DNA of 64,000 nucleotides, from positions 62,001 to 126,000 of the forward strand of contig DASSHI010000036.1 in NCBI GenBank assembly GCA_035693025.1, read 5' to 3'. Both the position numbers and the translations under genes were made by a program. This DNA is from VRUE01 sp035693025. Lineage in GTDB: Bacteria > Actinomycetota > Thermoleophilia > Solirubrobacterales > 70-9. The notes under the pieces were generated by a model. The model was not told where the DNA came from. It made no database searches and saw only the letters and a program-made list of their open reading frames with translations. Shown here in pieces: positions 34,488 to 42,661 of the stretch. Every line of letters starts with the position of its first letter. Positions within the stretch are counted from its first letter, which is position 1.

Positions 34488-35980
34488 CGCAACCCCCGGC
34501 AGAGCGGCAGGGTGAAGGGAAAGCCGGAGTCCTGCTCGCCGTAGAGGCGTTGCAGGCCGAGCCGGGCGAGCTGCGCTGCGTGCTCGACCTCTGACTCGGC
34601 CCGCTCCAACTCCTGCGGCGAGCGCGCCGAGGTCCGCGCGTAGCCGGCCCAGCGCATCTCGGCATGGCCGTCGGCCAGCTCCTCCTCGCGGCGCGAGGCC
34701 GCCTGCTGGCGGCGGCGGATTCGCGCCGTGGACATGAAGCCCTGGCGGCTGCGGTTGATTTCCTCCGCGACCTCGGCGGTCTGCGCCGCCTCGGCGCGGC
34801 GCATCGCCAGCGAGTAGGGGACCGGCTCGATCGTCACCGCCACAGTCCGCAGGGCGCTCGTCTGCATCAGGAGAGGCGCCATGAACATCGGCCCGACGTC
34901 CGAGCGCGGCCACGAGGCGATCCAGTAGGTCGCGTGGAAGGCGGAGTCGGTGCGGTAGGTCGACCAGCTCGCCTCGTCGGCGAGCGGCCCCATCAGCGCC
35001 GGCTCGACCCCCTCGCGCCCGTTCTGCCCCAGGGTCGCGCGGGCGCGCGCCTGGCGGCCGAACGGGTCGAAGGCGTCGCGGATCAGCGCCGCGTACTGGC
35101 GCGGGCGCAAGAGGCCCGAGACGGAGACCTCGGCGATCGTCAGCCTCTCGGCGAGGCTCTCCGCCTCGCGCAGGAGCAGCTCGCAGGCCGCCTCGGCGCC
35201 GCCGCCGAGTCGGCGCAGCTCGCGGGCGCCGCGCCTTTGGTCGATCTGCAAGGCGATCAGTACCTCGTGCTCGGTCGTCTGCGGCGCCGCCGACTCGACC
35301 AGCTCGATGTAGGAGCGGACCACCTCGGAATCAAGCGGAACGGCGCGGTCGCGCTGAGCCTGGAAGTGGGCCGCCAGCTCGTCGCCCTGGCCCGGGACCG
35401 TCTGCTCAAGCCACTGGAGTCGGCGGATCGGGCTGCCGTCGCGGGCGCAGCTCGCCAGCACCGCGCCCCAGGCATCGAGCGCTCGCTCCTGCTCAGCGCC
35501 ATCGCGCATCGCAAAGGCTCCCGCTCGCACCGCCAGCGCCGCGGTGAAGGTGCCGTCGCGGCGGTCCTCGATCACGCCGACCTGCTCGGAGCCGTAGGGC
35601 ACCGCAAGCAGCTCGACCCCGGCCAGCTCCGGCGGCAGCGAGGTCTCGTGCTCCGCCTCACCCTCGCTGTCGAGCCGGGAGCCCCCGGTTGGGGCGGCCG
35701 AGCGGTGGCCGCTTTCGGCGCGTCGGCGGCGGCGCGCCCAGCGGCCGACGACCGGCGCCCACTCCTCCGCCGTGCGGCCCTCCACCGGCACGCAGATCGC
35801 GGCGACGGCGAGGCACAGCGCCAGCACCCCGACGATCAAGCCGATGACGCTCCGCAGCGCGTAGAGCGACCCCAGCCCGACCAGGGCGCCGGCGGCGACG
35901 ATCACCACCTGGCCGGCCCGTAGCGGGCCGACCACGGCGCGCTGCTCGAGGGGACCGAAGCGATAGCGCCGCGCGCTCAC
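34484..35980 (-). CDS. SCO6880-like conjugation protein
   Basis: 498 residues from a GTG overlapping the VirB6-like stop. Two N-terminal membrane segments (VVIVAAGALVGLGSLYAL and GLIVGVLALCLAVAAICVPV, PrgI-like) are followed by a long soluble region with LLAVPYGSEQVGVIEDRRDG and repeated AE/R-rich helices. The layout matches the SCO6880 family seen beside VirB4 ATPases in actinobacterial ICEs, probably a split-off N-terminal VirB3/VirB4 half. All four genes around it are translationally coupled. Confidence 0.75.
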   Translation of the reverse strand: MSARRYRFGPLEQRAVVGPLRAGQVVIVAAGALVGLGSLYALRSVIGLIVGVLALCLAVAAICVPVEGRTAEEWAPVVGRWARRRRRAESGHRSAAPTGGSRLDSEGEAEHETSLPPELAGVELLAVPYGSEQVGVIEDRRDGTFTAALAVRAGAFAMRDGAEQERALDAWGAVLASCARDGSPIRRLQWLEQTVPGQGDELAAHFQAQRDRAVPLDSEVVRSYIELVESAAPQTTEHEVLIALQIDQRRGARELRRLGGGAEAACELLLREAESLAERLTIAEVSVSGLLRPRQYAALIRDAFDPFGRQARARATLGQNGREGVEPALMGPLADEASWSTYRTDSAFHATYWIASWPRSDVGPMFMAPLLMQTSALRTVAVTIEPVPYSLAMRRAEAAQTAEVAEEINRSRQGFMSTARIRRRQQAASRREEELADGHAEMRWAGYARTSARSPQELERAESEVEHAAQLARLGLQRLYGEQDSGFPFTLPLCRGLR

Positions 35981-37638
35981 GACTTCGATCCCTTCTCGGG
36001 CTTCGGGCTGGGCGGTTCGGGTGCAGGTCGCGGCGGTTTCTCACCGGCGCTCGGCGCGCCGCCGCCGTCGCCCTCGCGCGGGGTCGCCGCGCCGCGCGCC
36101 TCGCCCGGCTCCTCGACCGGCGCGGCGCCCGCGCCCGCCGAGCTGCTCGCCTGCTGGGCGACCCCCGTCCCCTGTAGACGCTGGGAGGCGGCTTTGGTGC
36201 CTGCGATCGCTGCCGCGGGCACCGCAGCGGCCGCGCCAGCACCCGCGGCGGCTCCGCCAGCCGCCGCCCCGCCTCCGGCTGCACCGCCGCTGGCCTCGCC
36301 GCCCCCGGCGCTCGGTCCTGCGCCCGGGCCGCCACCACCACGCGGCCCGCCCGGCTCGGGTCCGGCGCCGCCACCGCCTTTCTCGCCCGCGTTCCAGAGG
36401 GTGGCCCCTGACTCGCCCCAGTTGGAGCGGGCCATGTTGCGGAGGATCTGCACGTCGCTGGCGAGCTGCACTCCGCTCACCGCTCCGCCAGCGGCCGACC
36501 GCCGACCGTAGGCGGCGGTCATGGCGCCCTCGGCGAAGGGCACCAGCTTGAGGAGGACGAACGGCGCGAAGCAGGCGAGCAGCATCAGCGCCGAGGCGGC
36601 GAGGATGTGCTCGATTCGCCCGTCGGTTTCGGCCACCAGCCCCGCGGCGAGCGAGATGATCGAGACGATGACGAACTTCGAGCCGATGATGACCACCAGT
36701 AGCTCCCCGGTGCGGCGCAGGGCGCCGGTCCAGCGCGGCCAGATCGAAGCCGCCAGCGCCATCGGCAAGAACAGAGCGACGACGTAGATCGCCGCGTCGC
36801 GCATCAGCAGCTCAAGCCACACCATGAAGGCGGCAAAGGCTCCGATGATCGCCGCCAGGAAGGTGACAAAGAGCGGCACCTCCACCGTTCCGGCTGCCTG
36901 GCCGACCGCTGCGCCGGCCGGTTCACCAGTGGCAGCGCCATCGACTTCCTTACCGATTTCGCCTCCGGCTTCGCCGAGGCCGGTGATCGCCGCCTTGAAG
37001 AAGTGCTCGGAGTTGTCGTGGCTCGCGGCGGCGATCGCGTGGCACATCCCGTCGGTGGCGACGAGGAGCAGCTGCACCACGGCATAGGCGACGCTGGTGG
37101 CGATGAAGGCGAGCGGCAGGTTGATGAGGACGACGCGGACGAGCAGACCGGCGTTGCCCTGCGCCAGTCCCTCCAACACCGCCAACAGCAGCATCGCCAG
37201 GCCCATCAGCGCCGCGATCTCCGCCATGCGCCCGTACTCCGCGACGAAGCTCTTGGTCGTCAACTGCGGCGTCGTCGTTTCCTCGATGCCCTTGACGACC
37301 TGCCCGATCAACCAGCTCGCCCCGTCGGCGACCCAGGTGGTGATCTGCTCGAAGATCCCGTTGCCGACTTCCTTGAGGGCGTCGGAGATCGGCCCGGTGA
37401 CGGCGCCCGTCACCTCGCCGCTGACCGCGTTGCAGGCGTCACCGACCGGGTTGCCGCCGCCGATGATGCCGCTGGTGATCGCGCCGACGCCTTCGGTGAC
37501 GACCCCCGCCGGGGCGCTGCCAATGTCGCAGACGGGGTTGGCGCGGGCGGGCGACGGCGAGGGCTGCGCGACGACGATCAGCGTCGCCAGCAGACCAGCG
37601 AGGAGGGCGGCCGCCGCGCATCTAGGGAGCCAGCTCAT
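35977..37638 (-). CDS. VirB6/TrbL-like type IV secretion membrane protein
   Basis: 553 residues from ATG 37638; an in-frame TTG lies 9 bases upstream. Signal peptide (CAAAALLAGLLATLIVVAQP), then several membrane segments (AALMGLAMLLLAVLEGL, VVLINLPLAFIATSVAYAVV, IIGAFAAFMVWLELLM, ILAASALMLLACFAPFVLL). The last 150 residues are Gly/Ala/Pro-rich and disordered, with a basic end. The motif ANPVCD after the signal peptide resembles IRNPVCDEI in the homologue at 878-3334, which has an Arg-rich tail instead. Confidence 0.8.
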   Translation of the reverse strand: MSWLPRCAAAALLAGLLATLIVVAQPSPSPARANPVCDIGSAPAGVVTEGVGAITSGIIGGGNPVGDACNAVSGEVTGAVTGPISDALKEVGNGIFEQITTWVADGASWLIGQVVKGIEETTTPQLTTKSFVAEYGRMAEIAALMGLAMLLLAVLEGLAQGNAGLLVRVVLINLPLAFIATSVAYAVVQLLLVATDGMCHAIAAASHDNSEHFFKAAITGLGEAGGEIGKEVDGAATGEPAGAAVGQAAGTVEVPLFVTFLAAIIGAFAAFMVWLELLMRDAAIYVVALFLPMALAASIWPRWTGALRRTGELLVVIIGSKFVIVSIISLAAGLVAETDGRIEHILAASALMLLACFAPFVLLKLVPFAEGAMTAAYGRRSAAGGAVSGVQLASDVQILRNMARSNWGESGATLWNAGEKGGGGAGPEPGGPRGGGGPGAGPSAGGGEASGGAAGGGAAAGGAAAGAGAAAAVPAAAIAGTKAASQRLQGTGVAQQASSSAGAGAAPVEEPGEARGAATPREGDGGGAPSAGEKPPRPAPEPPSPKPEKGSKS

Positions 37639-38308
37639 AGCTTTCAAGTCCCCGCGCCAGGTCGATCACGCCGTAGGCGCCGAGCGGACCTGGGTTCGTC
37701 GCCAGCTTCGGCGTCGGCCCGAAGCCGCCCCGCGTTTCCGCGATCCGCCAGCGGCCTTCCATCCAGACGAGCTCGGTGTGGGTCAGGCCGAAGTAGGCGG
37801 CCGGTTCCACGGCTTCGGCGTTGCCGAGCAGGGTGAAGCCCCAGGTGAGCACGCGGGCGCGGTCGGGCTCGAAGGACTCGACCCGGTAGCCGATCGGGAT
37901 CGCCGAGTAGAGCGTCTGCACTCCGCGCCGGACCCCGGCGCCGATCGGTCCCGCCGCCAAGCGTTCGGCGCCGGGCGAGTTCGCGGCCAACATGGTCGCC
38001 GCGTAGTCGGGCGTCGCCACCGCTTCGATCCGCGAGCGCAGGACGTCGGGCCGCAGAACCGCCGGGGTGGCGAAGGCCCGCTGGTAGGTGGCGACGGCCT
38101 GGGCCGCCCCGCGAGCCGAGTCGGGGAAGGACACCGGCACGCCGGCGAGCGACCGCGCCGCGCCGGCTTTGGCAGGTGTCGCGGCGCGGTCGCCGCCAGG
38201 GCTGGGGGAGAGGGCATGGCCGAGCAGGAAGCCGACGAGCAGCGTGGCGATGCAGGCAAAGGCGAGACGCCGCTGCCCTCCCGCTGAGCCTTCGGTGGGC
38301 GGGCGCAT
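37622..38308 (-). CDS. VirB8/TcpC-like conjugation protein
   Basis: 228 residues from ATG 38308, which shares bases with the upstream stop (TGATG). One N-terminal membrane anchor (RRLAFACIATLLVGFLLGHA), then an NTF2-like region: AVATYQRAFATPAVLRPDVL, TLYSAIPIGYRVESFEPDRA, TWGFTLLGNAEA and HTELVWMEGRWRIAETRGGF. This fits the VirB8/TcpC inner-membrane scaffold of conjugation machines. It lies in the transfer operon before virB6. Confidence 0.75.
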   Translation of the reverse strand: MRPPTEGSAGGQRRLAFACIATLLVGFLLGHALSPSPGGDRAATPAKAGAARSLAGVPVSFPDSARGAAQAVATYQRAFATPAVLRPDVLRSRIEAVATPDYAATMLAANSPGAERLAAGPIGAGVRRGVQTLYSAIPIGYRVESFEPDRARVLTWGFTLLGNAEAVEPAAYFGLTHTELVWMEGRWRIAETRGGFGPTPKLATNPGPLGAYGVIDLARGLESYELAP

Positions 38309-38616
38309 CACTTGACCGCCGAGCCGGAGGTGTAGAAGAAGTTGATCAGGGCCGCTCCGGCACCGACGACGAAGGCGGCGATCAGCGAGTAGAGGACCTT
38401 CTGCTTGCCGTCAGAGGCGTGGCTGAAGTTGTTGGATTTGCTGCCGAGCGCCCACTGTGCGGCGCCGATCAGCAGCCCGGCGGCGCAGCCGAGCAGGACC
38501 ACGGCGGCGAGCCAGTTGACGAGTTTTTCCAGCGCCGGCGTCCCCGGCCCCCCGCTCGGGTTCGGTTTGATGCTGACGGCGGCGACCTGGAGCTTGACGA
38601 AGACTGCGAGGGCCAC
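38308..38616 (-). CDS. Two-helix membrane protein, DUF6112-like (pilin/VirB2 position)
   Basis: 102 residues from GTG with a strong site (AAAGGAGTCCATC-GTG). Two membrane helices: LVNWLAAVVLLGCAAGLLIG and VLYSLIAAFVVGAGAALINF, joined by a polar loop with ALGSKSNNFSHASDGKQK. The size, topology and place just before virB8-like match small VirB2-like subunits of actinobacterial ICEs (DUF6112-type). Whether it forms a filament is unknown. Confidence 0.65.
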   Translation of the reverse strand: MALAVFVKLQVAAVSIKPNPSGGPGTPALEKLVNWLAAVVLLGCAAGLLIGAAQWALGSKSNNFSHASDGKQKVLYSLIAAFVVGAGAALINFFYTSGSAVK

Positions 38617-38772
38617 GATGGACTCCTTTGGCTAGAAGTGCCTCTGCACTTCCGCTGTCCAGCGCGGTCCTCGATTGCATCGGCCCCGGGCGAAATTGAT
38701 CGGGGCGGAGGTGGCGGCCAGGGGTCGTCCGCGCCCGGATCAGGCGCTTACGACACCCTGCGGTTTAGGTCG

Positions 38773-39174
38773 TTACCGGTTTTCGCAGGTGGCGACGACG
38801 ACGAAATCGGCGCGTGCGGCGCCGCCCATGTCGGAGGCGGCCGTCACGGTCCATTCCCGCTTGATCGGGCCGGACTCCACCATCTGAAAGTGTCCGATGA
38901 CTGCCGTGACGCCGCCGTGGTGCAAACGCAGGCCGCCGGAGATCGGCCGCTCGTTGTGCTTGCAGTTGGCGTGGCCGTGGGCGTAGTTGAACTGACCGTC
39001 GTTGGGGGTGGTGTCGGTGTCGACGATCTTGCCGAAGCGGTAGTTGATCTTGCCGTGGTGAGCTGAGCTGGTTGCGGTCGGACCCGACTGCGCGAGCGCA
39101 CTTCCACCCAGCGCGAGTACCACGATGGCGGCCACGACCACGACGGCCGAGCGGCGGCTGAGCTTGATCTTCAT
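38773..39174 (-). CDS. Secreted protein of unknown function
   Basis: 133 residues, ATG after AAGGAGGACACACC. A signal peptide (SAVVVVAAIVVLALGGSALA, cut near AQS) is followed by a mature part of about 105 residues with two cysteines and repeated His/Gly (GQFNYAHGHANCKHNERPIS, SGGLRLHHGGVTAVIG) that reads as beta strands. No family recognised. Its place in the conjugation operon suggests a surface or envelope role in mating. Confidence 0.65.
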   Translation of the reverse strand: MKIKLSRRSAVVVVAAIVVLALGGSALAQSGPTATSSAHHGKINYRFGKIVDTDTTPNDGQFNYAHGHANCKHNERPISGGLRLHHGGVTAVIGHFQMVESGPIKREWTVTAASDMGGAARADFVVVATCENR

Positions 39175-39210
39175 GGTGTGTCCTCCTTGTTCGACCCGAG
39201 CATGTGGTGA

Positions 39211-40788
39211 TTACCGCCTCACTCGGATGTAGCGAGGTACGGAGTGACCCCGCACGTAGGGATACCCGTTCTGTTCAGGCACGACGGCGTTGAAAACGAA
39301 TCTCGTAGTCCTCGGCACCGGGGAGAAAGCGTAGGCGGCGCGGTAGTGGCAGAGCGCGTCGGTCTTTGCGCGTCGGACGAGAAACCGCCGCTTCGCGCCG
39401 GGCACCGTCCCGCGCATGACGACGACCCGCAGCGCGCAGTTAGGCCCGGCGATCTCCCCGGAGAAGTAGATCCGTTTGTGGGCGCGGGTCCGGTGGCGGC
39501 TCAGGTGGAGCGTCACCCGCGTCCGCATGTGGAGGGTCAGGTCGGTGGAGGTCTGGAAGGCGCCGAAGCGGTAGGCGACCCGCAAGGACCGCGACGGGCC
39601 CCGACGCAGCTTGAAGGTCCAGCCGCCAGCTTCGTTCGTCGTCGCGGTGCCGATCAGGTGGTAGGGGCGCCCGGGCAGATCGGTATGGCCTTGGAGGCAG
39701 ACTTGGGCGTTGGCGACCGGGTTGCCCGCCGGGTCGCGCAGGCGCCCGCGGATCAGGGCGCGGTGGCGGAAAGCCAGCGTCCGTTCGCCCTTGTGGTTGC
39801 CGGCGAAGCCGGCGGTGATCGTGTTGCCTCCGCCGACCGCCGAGCCGGGGCAGAGGTTGTTGACTAGCGCTTCCTTTGATTCGCAGGCGGCGTTGGGCGT
39901 CCCCGTCTGCGCGTAGTCGTAGGCGCAGACCGAGATCGAGTTGACGCCCTCTCGAAACGGCGCCTTCGCCGTGTCGAGCGTGTAGGTCTTGCCGAAGCTC
40001 GGCGGACAGGGCGACAGGCGCGAGGTCATGTTTCCCGGCAGGGGGTTGCAGGACCCCGAGAGATCGTCGCCCGTCGCGCCCTGTCCGTTGACGACCACTT
40101 GAACCGACTGCAACCCGGCGCCCTGGTCGGCGGCCGAGACCGAGATCGTCTGCGGGCCGCGCAGTTCGGAGCCCGAGAACATCGAGCCGCCGATCGAGAT
40201 GGTCGGGGAAACGACGTCGGTGAGCTGGATGCGGACCTGCTTGACGTAGGTGTGCGCGCCACCGGCGGCGCCGACGCAGCGGTTCCCTTCGTTGGGCTGC
40301 GTGCACTCCAGGCGGGCGACCAAGTAACGCCAGTTGCCGGCCGGGATGCCGGACTCGTGGCCCTGGTCGTCGTTTTGGTTCTCGTAGGAGAGGCCCGCCC
40401 CGCTGTCGGGCGAGACCGCGAGGTAGCCGTGCTGCCCGGATTCCGTCGCCAGGCGGCTGAACGTCGATCCGCCGGTGATGTAGGTGCCCGCCGGAGCCGT
40501 CCACACCCATGCGCCGAAGCCCCCCTGCACGGTTCCGGTTTCGCCGTTGACGAGGGTGTGCGCGATCTGGAGCCCTGGCGCCGAAGGCGAGCAGTCCACG
40601 CGAGGCGTGTAGTGGGTGGTCGAGGCGGTGAAGCCCGCGTCGTCGGCGCCGGTGTAGACCCCGGGTGAACACTGAGCGACGATGTAGCTGCCGGCCCGGG
40701 CGTTCGATGGGAGGAGAAACAGCGCCGCCATCAGCGCGACGGGCAGCCACCGGGCCAGGTTGGTCAATTGTCGGATCGCGTCTCTCAT
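39211..40788 (-). CDS. Large secreted beta-sandwich protein, possible adhesin
   Basis: 525 residues; ATG 40788 is chosen because a signal peptide starts there (LARWLPVALMAALFLLPSNA). The mature part has a lectin/jelly-roll-like N-terminus (AGSYIVAQCSPGVYTGADDA), Ig-like stretches (SVSAADQGAGLQSVQVVVNG) and a carboxypeptidase-regulatory-like domain (LIRGRLRDPAGNPVANAQVC, TNEAGGWTFKLRR). The C-terminus is Arg-rich without a sortase or membrane anchor. It could mediate contact between mating cells; this is inferred from secretion and operon position. Confidence 0.7.
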   Translation of the reverse strand: MRDAIRQLTNLARWLPVALMAALFLLPSNARAGSYIVAQCSPGVYTGADDAGFTASTTHYTPRVDCSPSAPGLQIAHTLVNGETGTVQGGFGAWVWTAPAGTYITGGSTFSRLATESGQHGYLAVSPDSGAGLSYENQNDDQGHESGIPAGNWRYLVARLECTQPNEGNRCVGAAGGAHTYVKQVRIQLTDVVSPTISIGGSMFSGSELRGPQTISVSAADQGAGLQSVQVVVNGQGATGDDLSGSCNPLPGNMTSRLSPCPPSFGKTYTLDTAKAPFREGVNSISVCAYDYAQTGTPNAACESKEALVNNLCPGSAVGGGNTITAGFAGNHKGERTLAFRHRALIRGRLRDPAGNPVANAQVCLQGHTDLPGRPYHLIGTATTNEAGGWTFKLRRGPSRSLRVAYRFGAFQTSTDLTLHMRTRVTLHLSRHRTRAHKRIYFSGEIAGPNCALRVVVMRGTVPGAKRRFLVRRAKTDALCHYRAAYAFSPVPRTTRFVFNAVVPEQNGYPYVRGHSVPRYIRVRR

Positions 40789-40798
40789 CACTCGCCTC

Positions 40799-42004
40799 TC
40801 AGGGTCCGAACTGCTGGTTTGCGACTTGAGTGGGGGTCGAGCTGGAGCTGCTCGCGCTCGATTCAGGAGGGCTCGATTCGGCAACTGGCGTCGATTCGAC
40901 CGGCGCGCTACTCGTTTCCGAGCCACCCGCCGCCGACTCCAGCGACTGCGACTCGACGGCCTGGGTCGCGTGCTTAGTGTGTTTTTCGCTGGCGGTGGCG
41001 GTGCCGCTCCCGCCGCGCTTCGTGCCGCCGCCGCTGGCGTCGGTCGAGTTCTGCGACTTCGGTTCGGGCATCGGCGGCGTCGGGTTGCTGCGCGGAGTCA
41101 GAGGGGCGACCTGGGGCGTGTCGGCGACGCGACGCTGCTTTGCCGGCGGAGTGCTTTCACCACCACCGCCGATCACGCCGCCGACGCCAGGGCCGACCAC
41201 ACCGCTCGCCAGGCAGGCCAGCGCGGCGGTGGCGCAGACACCGGCGGCCCTTCCGGCGCTCCCGCCGATCGCCGCGGTCGCCGACGGCTCGGCGCTACCG
41301 CCACCGAGCGGAAGGCGACGAGCGAGATCCTGCGCTCGCGCCCAGCCGTGGGAAATCGCCCGGCTGACCGTCTCGGCGACCGCCTCGACGCCGGCCGGGA
41401 GGTGCGGGGTGCTCCCCTTTTCGGCCACTGAGATGTAGGCGGCGAGGCCGACGATAATCTCCAGCTCGTCGAGGCTGTCGACACCGAGCAGTCGGTGAAG
41501 GTGCTTGCGCGCAGCCTCGTGGCAGCGCTGCGCCTTCGAGGGGTGCCAGTGAAGTTCGCGGGCTGCTTCGCGGACGGCCATGCCCTCGAAGTAGGCAAGC
41601 TCGAGGAGGCGCTGCTCCTCGACCGTCAGCTGGTCAACCGCCTCCTGCACCTTCCGTAGTCGATCCTCATCGAGGGCCACGTCCTCCGGGCTTCGCCCCA
41701 TCTCGTCCTCGATCGCCTCGGCCTTGTCGGTCGAGACGATCTGGGGCGAGCGGCCCTGGGCTTCGAGCAGGCTCTTGGTCCGTCGCCAGGCGCAGGTGAT
41801 GAGCCAGCCCGCAGGGCTGTCGATCTCCTCGCCTTCGGCGACCTTGCGGCTGTATTCGAGCGCCGCCGTCGCAAACAGGTCGTCGCCGTGACTGGCGATG
41901 AATTGTGGTGAAAAACGCTTGCGTCGAAGGAACTGGATGAAGCCCAGCCGGGCCTCCTCCAATTCAGACTGGTTCAACTCACCGTTGGCTTTACGTCCGT
42001 ACAT
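40799..42004 (-). CDS. Sigma-70-like factor with C-terminal membrane segment and Ser/Pro-rich tail
   Basis: 401 residues. Region 2 (FIQFLRRKRFSPQFIASHGD, SPAGWLITCAWRRTKSLLEA) and region 4 (LTVEEQRLLELAYFEGMAVR, AARELHWHPSKAQRCHEA) occupy the first 190 residues. A hydrophobic stretch follows near 245-285 (AAGVCATAALACLASGVVGP), then a 120-residue Ser/Thr/Pro-rich tail. The plan suggests a sigma factor tethered to the membrane, with the tail outside. It heads the minus-strand transfer operon, with a 167-base divergent promoter region upstream. Confidence 0.75.
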   Translation of the reverse strand: MYGRKANGELNQSELEEARLGFIQFLRRKRFSPQFIASHGDDLFATAALEYSRKVAEGEEIDSPAGWLITCAWRRTKSLLEAQGRSPQIVSTDKAEAIEDEMGRSPEDVALDEDRLRKVQEAVDQLTVEEQRLLELAYFEGMAVREAARELHWHPSKAQRCHEAARKHLHRLLGVDSLDELEIIVGLAAYISVAEKGSTPHLPAGVEAVAETVSRAISHGWARAQDLARRLPLGGGSAEPSATAAIGGSAGRAAGVCATAALACLASGVVGPGVGGVIGGGGESTPPAKQRRVADTPQVAPLTPRSNPTPPMPEPKSQNSTDASGGGTKRGGSGTATASEKHTKHATQAVESQSLESAAGGSETSSAPVESTPVAESSPPESSASSSSSTPTQVANQQFGP

Positions 42005-42171
42005 CGTGACCTCGGAACTTCGATGTTTACGACGAGGCAGCCAAAGCGCTCATCTTCATTTTAGGTAAGGGGGCGCTCTGCCTCTACCCGGACTGTCCAC
42101 CGCAGAAGCCATTTGCATCGGCGCAGCTTGAAAACGATGCAAACCAGCCTGTCGCTGGACAGCAGAGGCGG

Positions 42172-42654
42172 ATGCATCCCGCCCGTCACATCTCGTCGTG
42201 CCGCCGCCGCGCCGGGGCGTCGCTCGGGCTGGCGCTCCTCACCTTCGCTCTCGTCGGCTGCTCCTCGGGTGACACCAACACCCAGGCCGGCTCCTCACTT
42301 CTGAGCGGAAGGCGGGGCGGGTCGGTCGCCGCCCAGCGGCTCGCGCCCGCCGCCCGCGTCGCCCGCCGTTTCGCCTCTGCCTACGCCCGCAGCATCTACC
42401 GGCATCACCCGCCTCCGCTGCCGGGCGCCACCGCCGCCCTTCGCCGCGACCTCGCGGCGGCGGCGTCGAGGGTGCCGCCAGCTCGGCGCGGCCTCCAGCC
42501 TCGCGCCCTCGCCGTGACCCTGCGACCGCGCGGCGCCGCCCTGACCGGCGTGGTCGAGATCGGCGACGGCCGCTCGCCGCCATTCTCGGTCGGCTTCCTC
42601 GTTCGGAAACAAGGCTCGCGCTGGCGGGTCGTCACGATCTCGCCGCCGGGATGA
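42172..42654 (+). CDS. Lipoprotein in a VirB8-like position
   Basis: 160 residues. A lipoprotein signal peptide ends in LLTFALVGCSS (lipobox cysteine). The mature part has a helix with VARRFASAYARSIYRHHPPP and ends in FSVGFLVRKQGSRWRVVTIS, resembling the C-terminal strand of the small VirB8-like protein at 3338-3859. It is followed by a transglycosylase gene 7 bases later, the same gene pair as in the first element. Confidence 0.6.
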   Translation: MHPARHISSCRRRAGASLGLALLTFALVGCSSGDTNTQAGSSLLSGRRGGSVAAQRLAPAARVARRFASAYARSIYRHHPPPLPGATAALRRDLAAAASRVPPARRGLQPRALAVTLRPRGAALTGVVEIGDGRSPPFSVGFLVRKQGSRWRVVTISPPG

Positions 42655-42661
42655 GGGTGCC

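Noticed and set aside
36194..36511. Pro/Ala-rich frame opposite the VirB6-like C-terminus
   Set aside because: It is the complement of a Gly/Ala/Pro low-complexity tail.
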